From Rachicladosporium sp. CCFEE 5018 (Eukaryota; Ascomycota; Dothideomycetes; Cladosporiales; Cladosporiaceae), in the NCBI GenBank assembly GCA_002077045.2, contig KZ111165.1, positions 275,950 through 292,087 of the forward strand: a DNA stretch of 16,138 nucleotides, written 5' to 3'. The translations under genes and the position numbers were made by a program. This document shows positions 7,547-14,052 of the stretch, piece after piece. The notes beneath the pieces were generated by a model. That model searched no databases and was not told the DNA's origin. It saw nothing but the letters and a program-made list of their open reading frames with translations. The first letter of the stretch is position 1. The number at the start of each line of letters is the position of its first letter.

Positions 7547-8197
7547 ATGGAGAAGCCCGCCTATGTGATTTGTATCAACGGCTGGCCAGGCGCCGGCAAG
7601 CTTGCTATCGCCCGAGGGCTACACCAACTCATACCAGACTCGCAGATTCTCCACAACCACGAACTTATTGATCCCGTCGAGAAGCATCACGCTCGCGGGA
7701 GTGCGGAGTACTACACAAAGCGGGGCGAGTATCGTCGTGAGCGGCTTGCGCCAATTGCGGCGGATCCTAAGTTGAGAGATACTGTCTGGATCTTCACAGA
7801 CAGTAGGTACCTAGATGTGCTACAGAAGTCACCCACACTAGCTCACTATCCATTTGTAGGTCAAACCGAGTATAACGAGTGCGTGGCCGACTACGCCGCT
7901 CTTGCGCAAGGCGAGCGCGGGCGCCGATTTTATTCCGTTATCCTGAACTGCGAAATGAATGAGAACGAGCGTCGACTGATCGCAGCTAGCCGGGGCGGGA
8001 GCTCGAACGGGCAGCTTACAGATGTCCAGTTGTTAAGGGATCTCAGACGGAGTGGCAGTATCTGGAAGTTTGGCAACGCCGACGAATTCGAGATCGACGT
8101 CACAAGCATCGAGCCGCGTGAGGCAGCAGAGGCTATCAAGTCGTTTGTAGACAAGATGGAACTGGAAACAGAGAGTGGGAGAAGCCTTGGGGAGTGA
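7547..8197 (+). CDS. P-loop kinase-like NTPase (AAA_33/zeta-toxin-like small kinase fold), two exons
   Basis: The N-terminus VICINGWPGAGKLAIARGL is a Walker A loop (G12 to K18), typical of small kinases in which the residue after the Lys is Leu rather than Ser/Thr; here the following position, usually Thr in such GKLT proteins, is Ala. The core continues with HNHELIDPVEKHH (about 38-50), an Arg-rich helix, a hydrophobic strand VWIFTD and, near the end, FYSVILNCEMNENERRL, a pattern usual in this fold. The true ATG is at 7547; an upstream GTG is not used. An intron at 7803-7859 (57 bp, GTAGGT..TTTGTAG) is predicted because removal gives FTDSQTEYNECV, while retention inserts 19 unrelated residues without a stop. 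The spliced protein has 197 residues. The substrate is unknown. Confidence 0.8.
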   Translation: MEKPAYVICINGWPGAGKLAIARGLHQLIPDSQILHNHELIDPVEKHHARGSAEYYTKRGEYRRERLAPIAADPKLRDTVWIFTDSRYLDVLQKSPTLAHYPFVGQTEYNECVADYAALAQGERGRRFYSVILNCEMNENERRLIAASRGGSSNGQLTDVQLLRDLRRSGSIWKFGNADEFEIDVTSIEPREAAEAIKSFVDKMELETESGRSLGE

Positions 8198-8259
8198 GGA
8201 TGTGCTGGATCAGGGGCAAGGCCAATGTGATCTTTGTGTCCCGGAAGGTGCGATCACGC

Positions 8260-8751
8260 ATGCCGTCTTTGCGCGAGCCCGCCGGCGGTTTCCATGGCCA
8301 TAGTGAACGACATCGAATTTCACGCTTAAGACGACGGAAGCGCACCTCCGCCAAGAATCAATCGATCAGGCGCACAACAGCAACGCCCTTCGCAGTCTTG
8401 CTACTCTTGGGCCTCCTCTTCCGCTTCCGGATCGCCATCGTGCTCACAGCAACATACGCACGAGTCTTGGCCGCCACGCGCCGCACGACCCACTCCGAGT
8501 ACTATGAAATGGTCGCTACCCTCTGTACCATAATGCTGCTCGGACTAGCCTCAGGACGCTTCGCAGACATCATGTTCCCGCACCGTGAGTCTACCATCTG
8601 TGAACATTCTGAAGTGCGCGCTGATACCATCGCAGGGTTGGGAGATCGATATATGGATCTTCTCACGATTGGAGTGCTCTACGGTGCTGGCTGGCAAATT
8701 TATCAAGTTTTCGCGCGCAATGGAGGCGGGAGCAGGAGCTGCGAGGCGTAA
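8260..8751 (+). CDS. Small hydrophobic, probably membrane protein; ends uncertain
   Basis: Not recognised. The frame is open from before 8200, with possible ATGs at 8200 (3 bp after the upstream stop) and 8260; I use 8260. A basic head (RRRKR) is followed by hydrophobic segments: FAVLLLLGLLFRFRIAIVLT, then MVATLCTIMLLGLASG, and later LLTIGVLYGAGWQIYQVFA, so two or three membrane passes. Third codon positions in this part are C-rich, which supports coding. A 51-bp intron at 8585-8635 (GTGAGT..CATCGCAG) is well formed and in frame; removal joins ADIMFPHR to LGDRYMDLL. The stop at 8749-8751 overlaps a perfect donor GTAAGT at 8748, so the gene may continue by splicing to a later AG (for example the one ending at 8862). 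N- and C-termini are both uncertain. Confidence 0.45.
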   Translation: MPSLREPAGGFHGHSERHRISRLRRRKRTSAKNQSIRRTTATPFAVLLLLGLLFRFRIAIVLTATYARVLAATRRTTHSEYYEMVATLCTIMLLGLASGRFADIMFPHRESTICEHSEVRADTIAGLGDRYMDLLTIGVLYGAGWQIYQVFARNGGGSRSCEA

Positions 8752-9087
8752 GTTGTTTGCGAGGCGTTGCTGCAGCGAAGTGTCGGCTGGGAGCGCGGAT
8801 CTGGATCGCCAAGCTGGCGTAAGAGCTGCGACTATCTACTACGTGGTGTCTTCCATGGCAGGAGCGGCATCTGATGGATTCATTAGTCGAGAACAGCAGC
8901 GCGTTGGTATGCAGGGTGCGGTGGCTCGGCTATTTGGAGGGTGTTGATAAGCGATTGCTATCGCGGGGCCGATCTCGGCAACGTCATCCTCAAACTGCCA
9001 AAAGATGTTGGATCAATAGCATAACGTCCTTTTCCCCATATCACAATTAAAGACTTCTTAGATTGAGATTTCAGTACTACGGCAAGC
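8752..9087. other. Intergenic before the HAD phosphatase
   Basis: A second frame is open through 8585-8947 but its residues look random. The region may contain a 3' exon of the membrane gene because of the GTAAGT at 8748. The last 60 bases are A/T-richer, as expected for a promoter or leader. Nothing else was seen. Confidence 0.4.
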
Positions 9088-10309
9088 ATGGTCCTTGGTG
9101 GTATCTTCGGCGGGTCGTCGACTACGACGCCGCAGTACCTCACTGGCGACAAGGCTGCCATCGATGCATTCATTGATCAGTTCGATGTTGGTGCAGCTAG
9201 TGATCATTGACATCGAGACCGAGGACTGATCGTCAACAGACATTCCTCTTCGATTGCGATGGTACGTCGACAGCTTCGAAGCCGCGAGAGCCGAAGAACT
9301 TGGAGCGCATAGAGGAGTTCAAGACCACGAGCTGATCGCAGGAGAAGGATAGGCGTACTATGGTCTGGCGATCATAAATTTCCAGGCACAGCGGAGACGA
9401 TCGATATGCTGCGGCGTAGAGGTGAGCGCTGAACCACTGGAACCCGCAGACTCTGTGGCTAAATGGCGGTACAAGGCAAGCAACTTGTCTTCGTAACGAA
9501 CAACAGCACCAAGTCCCGCGCAGACTACAAGAAGAAGTTCGATGGCATGGATATAACAGCCGAAGAGGTATGCTGCGTGTCCATCCTCCTTCAAGGCTGC
9601 AAAATCTCTGACAGACTACCAGGAAGAAGTCTTCGGCTCCTCCTACAGCGCCGCAATCTACATCTCCCGGATACTCTCCCTCCCACCCCCAAAGAACAAA
9701 GTCTACGTCCTTGGCGAATCCGGCGTCGAGCAAGAACTCCAATCTGAGAACATCTCCTACTGCGGCGGCACAGACCCTCTGCTTCGCCGTGAGATGATGC
9801 CCATAGATTTCGAGTCTGTGGCTTCAGGCGAACTTCTAGACGATGATGTGGGGATTGTGCTTACGGGGCTGGACTTCCATCCGAGCTACCTCAAGATCGC
9901 GCTGGGAATGGCGTACTTGCGACGAGGCGCGAAGTTCTTGGCTACGAATACGGATTCTACGTTGCCGTCTGCTGGGTCGCTGTTCCCTGGCGCGGGAGCT
10001 ATCAGTGCGCCGCTGGTGGCTGCTAGTGGACAGACGCCGCTGGCGCTGGGCAAGCCGAGTCAGGCTATGATGGATGCTATCGAGGGGAAGTTCAAGTTCG
10101 ACCGCAAGAAGGCTTGCATGGTGGGCGATCGACTGAATACTGACATCCAGTTTGGTATTGAGGGAGGTCTGGGAGGGACGCTATGTGTCTTGACGGGAGT
10201 GAGCAAGAAGGAAGAGTTCCTTGCGAAGGACGCCAAGGTCGTGCCAAGTGCTTATGTGGATACATTGAGCGATCTGCTTGGTGAAAGTAAGGCGAAGGTA
10301 AAAGCATAG
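9088..10309 (+). CDS. HAD-superfamily phosphatase, 4-nitrophenylphosphatase / phosphoglycolate phosphatase type (PHO13-like), five exons
   Basis: Cytosolic phosphatase family that removes phosphate from phosphoglycolate-like metabolites (metabolite repair) and, in vitro, from 4-nitrophenyl phosphate. Exons: 9088-9186, 9240-9261 (a 22-bp micro-exon), 9353-9421, 9476-9567 and 9623-10309. Introns are 53, 91, 54 and 55 bp. The 322-residue product matches the family's usual length. All HAD motifs are present: motif I FLFDCDGVLW with nucleophile D38 and acid/base D40; motif II FVTNNST (T71); motif III Lys in LGKPS (K238); motif IV VGDRLNTD (D263). The motif I loop is assembled from exons 2 and 3, so the micro-exon is essential. 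The cap domain (about 95-215, ENISYCGGTDP to ATNTDSTLPS) is the C2 type expected. Exon borders are fixed by motif continuity. The substrate of this copy is inferred. Confidence 0.92.
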
Positions 10310-10497
10310 ACGTAGACTGGCCTTCGCTGTCAACGTAGCGACATTTGCTGCCACTTTACGATGAGCTGCGTGCCCGCGTCGAACAAAGAATTATCTGCTC
10401 TCGCATCTTCCGATGCCCTGCGCCACACCTCCGCCACCCAGGGGCAGGTGGGTAACGCACAAAGCGTCTGAGAGATCACATCGCACCACTGCTGCAT

Positions 10498-10623
10498 GAT
10501 GGCAGATCTAGCACTCCACCTCATCGGCGTAGCGCGCGATGGTGGCAGATATGGCGCACCACCTCATCGGCGTAGTGTGCGATGGTGGCAGATTCAGCGC
10601 ACCACTTTGTCGGCGTGCCCTGC
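10498..10623. repeat. 43-bp tandem repeat, three units
   Basis: Units start at 10498 (40 bp), 10538 (43 bp) and 10581 (43 bp), each beginning GATGG(TGG)CAGAT and containing a GCACCAC / CATCGGCGTAG block. Unit 1 lacks one TGG. Units 2 and 3 have diverged at several sites. All frames across it are short. It is a minisatellite just downstream of the HAD gene. Confidence 0.85.
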
Positions 10624-10724
10624 GATGTTCACCGTCTTCGTCGATCATAGCTGCGTTTCCCGGAGATCTGGTCGTCGCAATGGGCGCTATGGGAGCGATG
10701 GTCGTGGGCATCAAGTGGAAGTAC

Positions 10725-10742
10725 GATGAGATGAGATGAGAT
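10725..10742. repeat. GATGA microsatellite
   Basis: About 3.6 copies of the 5-bp unit GATGA in a row. A minor simple repeat in noncoding DNA. Confidence 0.8.
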
Positions 10743-11606
10743 CTAGCGGTTCTGCCTCCACTTAAGCCGCTTGCGTTATTGTGGTACGATGTGATGTCTC
10801 GATTCTCGACGGCATGCTTGTGCCTAGGGTAGATAGGAGCACATATCGGCATGCTGCGGAACCAGGAAGACTGCACATTAGCAGCAAGGCAAGGTCGACG
10901 GCGGCGGAACAGCGCGCGTGCTCGATGATGCGTCGCTCGTGAGCACCGCGTTGCAGTCGGCGTGGGCACCGGACAGAGGATTCAAGATAGCCTTGTTGCA
11001 GAGCTGTCGAGCCGTACTTCTCGGTGGAGACACCGTCGTACCGCAATGATGAGGTCCACATTGAGGTGGCGAGTGAGCGCCATGCTTGCCCGCTTGCGAT
11101 CAACACGGACAGTCGTGATGAGCCTTCACGTCCTGATGCGACAGAAGTACTGTAACTCTAAACCCTTCCTCTACCTGCGCGAACACGATCTTAGGCGCGG
11201 AGCTTAGTCGACCCACAACCCTATCGGTGCTTATTTCGAGGCCCGCTGCAAAGGTTCCACGAAACTGGGACGCAAGATGGCACAGAATCGTTCCACGGAA
11301 TCGTTCGGCCGTTGCACCGAGCGCGTCGTACCGCGGACGCCTCTCTGCAGGCCACACATCAGGCGCCATGTCTTGCTGTGCTATGATTGGCAGCCCAAGA
11401 GTGGCCATCTCCTGGGCCGAATATTGCAGGAGAGGCGCAGACGCAGGTTGCACGCCAGCGACACGATCGAACAACTCGGTGATACATGCCAATAGTCTTT
11501 CGAGCCAATAGCCGCGAAACACCGTCAACGTGACAACACGACAACAGCTGCCAGAGATTGCAAGGGCAGATTCGCGGCCAAAGTCCTAGCAGCGGTCACT
11601 CGGCCA

Positions 11607-11637
11607 CGCGAGATCGCATATATATAGAGATCTCGCG
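11607..11637. promoter_or_regulatory. Perfect 9-bp inverted repeat flanking a TATATATA core
   Basis: The left arm CGCGAGATC (11607-11615) and right arm GATCTCGCG (11629-11637) are exact reverse complements around a 13-base spacer containing ATATATATAG. It lies about 400 bp before the ATG at 12041. It could be a dimeric transcription-factor site around a TATA element or an RNA hairpin; which one is unknown. Confidence 0.55.
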
Positions 11638-12040
11638 ATGGCTTCGGCACACGGCATTTGACAGTTGGCGCCCGCAGCGAACACAAAGAGGGGCAGCAGC
11701 GTGGCCTTGTGGCTCACCACTCGGAGAGACGAACATCCACCGCGAGGAATCAGCGAATCCTATACGGCACAAGCTCCGTTTTCTGCAAGCCATCTTCGAT
11801 GTGGTCTGTGCCAGTGGCTGATGCACCCTGTACGCCCGTCTCACATCTTCGATGCCTGGCCCGCGTTTTCGATCCCGATCGCGAGATACATACAAAGAAA
11901 TGCCCTCCGCCACCTCTCTGGATCGAACCTATCGCACCTCATCACGACACTACACGATTGACGCTTTTTGGAACATCGATCCGCGAATATATCTGGATTG
12001 ACGTATTGGTGACGAACGATCATTCGACTTCTGCTCTGTC

Positions 12041-12547
12041 ATGAGCCTAGCTTTTAGCCTAACTGCATCGAAGACTACCCAGCAGCAGTGCTACTTTTCG
12101 ATCAGCCCGGCGACTTACAGCAACTACGCTTCGGAGACTCCACTGCAATCACCCTCTGCCATATTTGAAGGTCAAACTCCAAGCGAGCCATTGAACCCAC
12201 TGCTTGCCTTCCGTCAGACTCAAGGCCGTACAATGGCTGCCACAAACCTTCTCCAACTGCAGACTGCAGCAGCTCACAACTACCCTGCTACATCGAGACC
12301 ACGACCAATTCCACAACAGAATGTACTACAGACCAGCAGCAGCAACTCTTCGGACTCGGGCTCGTCTTCATCAAACAGCCCTTCATCATCCAGCCATGAC
12401 CTTTCACACCTGGATGCTCGTTGCTCACGATGTCAACGATCGCAAAGCACCGACTTGAAGTCTGGTCGAACAAACATGGTCCAGTTTGGGCTGAACAGCT
12501 ACTATTGCCTCCGATGCTCTGAACGCGTTGGCCTCACTCCGCGGTGA
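12041..12547 (+). CDS. Small putative zinc-binding protein with paired CxxC motifs
   Basis: 168 residues, no intron needed. Residues 1-120 are Gln/Ser/Pro-rich and probably disordered, with a polyserine stretch at about 99-118. The C-terminus has C128-x2-C131 and C156-x2-C159 separated by 24 residues (ARCSRCQRSQS ... NSYYCLRCSERVG). This treble-clef or ribbon-like layout would bind one zinc. The block DLKSGRTNMVQFGLNSYYC looks constrained rather than random and fits a small conserved fungal family that I cannot name. ATG at 12041; an internal ATG at residue 65 would keep the zinc motif. Role unknown; DNA, RNA or protein binding are all possible. A long upstream region suggests a long 5' leader. 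Confidence 0.75.
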   Translation: MSLAFSLTASKTTQQQCYFSISPATYSNYASETPLQSPSAIFEGQTPSEPLNPLLAFRQTQGRTMAATNLLQLQTAAAHNYPATSRPRPIPQQNVLQTSSSNSSDSGSSSSNSPSSSSHDLSHLDARCSRCQRSQSTDLKSGRTNMVQFGLNSYYCLRCSERVGLTPR

Positions 12548-13267
12548 GCACTCGGACTTGCAACCTCGGTCCATCCACTATACCCATTTCGACCAGAGGA
12601 CCGGTCAAGTCAGAGATATCCACCATGTTGGCAACCAGCATCACCTGAAACACACAGTAATGCTCAACGACATGTCATGCAGCATCTCAAGAGTTCTCAT
12701 CATGAGCAATCCGCCTGATCAGTCGAGAGTGGAATGATGGCACGACGAGAGAGTCAGGGAGGAAACGCCCACCGGTGGTGTCCACAGTCGGGAGAACAGG
12801 CTGGCTGGTACGGTCTGGGAACGAGACTGCATCACGTTGATGAGTCTGCGATGTGATATCAAACGGCCGACTTGCGCGTGAAGCAGGCACTTCGCATTGA
12901 TTGAGAGCTATGATACCCAAATTACGGAGGGAGTTGTAATATAGTCTAGACAGCATGATCATCGAGAGCATTCGATATCACTCACTTCATCGTCCACTCC
13001 CACTCCCTCACAATCCATTGTATCTTCCATCATCACATCAACACCCATCCTATCGTCAACGCGACCACATCGACACAATCGACGCGCAGCCCCACCATCG
13101 AACACGCGCGCCTCTCAAAGCGGGGCATGTCCACCCAAAAAACCTCCATGTGGCTGTGGCGAAGTCCCACGATCTTCGATCCCGTGTCCGCGAACGTACC
13201 CTTTTGTCAGAAACTCCCGTCTCCGTCGTTTCCGGAGCAGGGGAGCCTGTCCGCGGTTCAGCCTGCT
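12548..13267. other. Intergenic, with a pyrimidine-rich tract
   Basis: No supported gene. From about 12979 to 13080 the plus strand is strongly C/T/A-rich and almost G-free (TCACTTCATCGTCCACTCCC and similar). This is how many fungal core promoters and 5' leaders look, and suggests a plus-strand transcript starting here. The first downstream ATG with a sizeable frame is 13127 (65 codons to 13324), which I could not confirm as coding. Confidence 0.4.
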
Positions 13268-13564
13268 TTATCTGATGCGCGCCTGGGGCTGCGATCTGGA
13301 GGCGAAACGCGTTTTGACTCTTGAGGAACTGTCGGCGCCAAGGGTTGGCTGACCAGATGCGGACTGCCGAGTGAGTTTTACTATTGACTGGGAGTGGGTT
13401 ATGGTTTTGGATGTTTTGTGCGATGCGGTGGTGGTTGTGAGATCTGAAGAGTGTGCACGTGGGTTTGAAGATGCCGCGCGGAGATGAGAGGGCTTTTGTT
13501 GCTGGGCTGCGTCACCGTGAGAAGTGCTTGAGGGTGATGATGTGGTATTAGGTTGAGATGGCAT
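13268..13564 (-). CDS. Tentative small Ser/Thr-rich basic protein
   Basis: 98 residues from the ATG at 13564. Composition is Ser, Thr, Gln and His rich with scattered Lys/Arg; there is no Cys, signal peptide or membrane segment, so it is probably disordered. Codons favour C or A at the third position, which mildly supports coding. No family is recognised. It may be one exon of a longer gene: SQSIVKLTRQSASGQPTL near the middle looks more constrained than the rest. A plus-strand frame (13127-13324) overlaps its 3' end. It may equally be a chance ORF. Confidence 0.33.
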   Translation of the reverse strand: MPSQPNTTSSPSSTSHGDAAQQQKPSHLRAASSNPRAHSSDLTTTTASHKTSKTITHSQSIVKLTRQSASGQPTLGADSSSRVKTRFASRSQPQARIR

Positions 13565-14052
13565 CGGTGATGGGTCGCGGACGCGTGACGAGTACTCGAT
13601 AGTCTCTCGTTCATGACCTACCTATTCTGGTCTTCTACTCACTCCGAGGTCGCCGGCAGTGCTTCCAAGAAGCAGGCCAAGTAGTGCCGTACGTTACCCA
13701 TATCCAGATCGGTGATGTTGTCGCCCTGCATATCCGGCTATACTCGCGCGCATGGAATGATCAAAGACACACCGCCATGGGAACGGTAGTGGCTTGTCCG
13801 TTGGTTATGCTTGATCGCGAGATCTAAAGTGAGATCGTCCCGTCCACATATGCAACGCCTCATAAATCGAAGATGCAGGGACAAAGCGCCGACATGTCGA
13901 ACAAAGCGTGCGAAGCGCGAAGGAGGTAAGATTCGTGGTGTGACTTGCTGCTGTGGCTGAGATAGCAAGTGCGGGAGCGGCCCGAAGCTTTCCACGACTT
14001 CATTTTCTGAGTGAAGGACTTCGCATGTCCTCTGGTCCATAATTAAAGCGCC
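13565..14052. other. Intergenic before the SET gene
   Basis: A minus frame at 13738-14061 (107 codons) overlaps the SET gene start and shows no recognisable features, so it is left out. The region should hold the SET gene promoter. No clear TATA or CCAAT element stands out. Confidence 0.4.

Larger units (their letters stand above)
10310..12040. other. Long region without a supported gene
   Basis: About 1.7 kb. Several frames of 60-150 codons occur on both strands, but most open with non-ATG codons, overlap one another and resemble no family. The longest minus frames are 10508-10969 and 11100-11528, starting with GTG and TTG. The region contains a 43-bp tandem repeat (10498-10623), a GATGA microsatellite (10725-10742), an inverted repeat with a TATA core (11607-11637) and a duplicated CATCTTCGATG (11791-11801, 11843-11853). 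Part of it is presumably the promoter and leader of the gene at 12041; the rest may be decayed sequence or an untranslated RNA. Confidence 0.4.

Noticed and set aside
10498..10623. CRISPR-like array
   Set aside because: The units are contiguous 40-43 bp repeats without unique spacers, in a eukaryotic genome.
11100..11528. 142-codon minus ORF
   Set aside because: It starts with TTG, has no family resemblance, and only a short piece would follow the first real ATG. It is kept as a question in the gap finding.
12955..13275. 106-codon plus ORF (His/Pro-rich)
   Set aside because: The residues come from the pyrimidine-rich tract itself; the composition reflects low-complexity DNA, not protein constraint.
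13127..13324. 65-codon plus ORF downstream of the pyrimidine-rich tract
   Set aside because: The leader-like tract is suggestive, but the product is short and unrecognised and the minus frame over its end has better composition.
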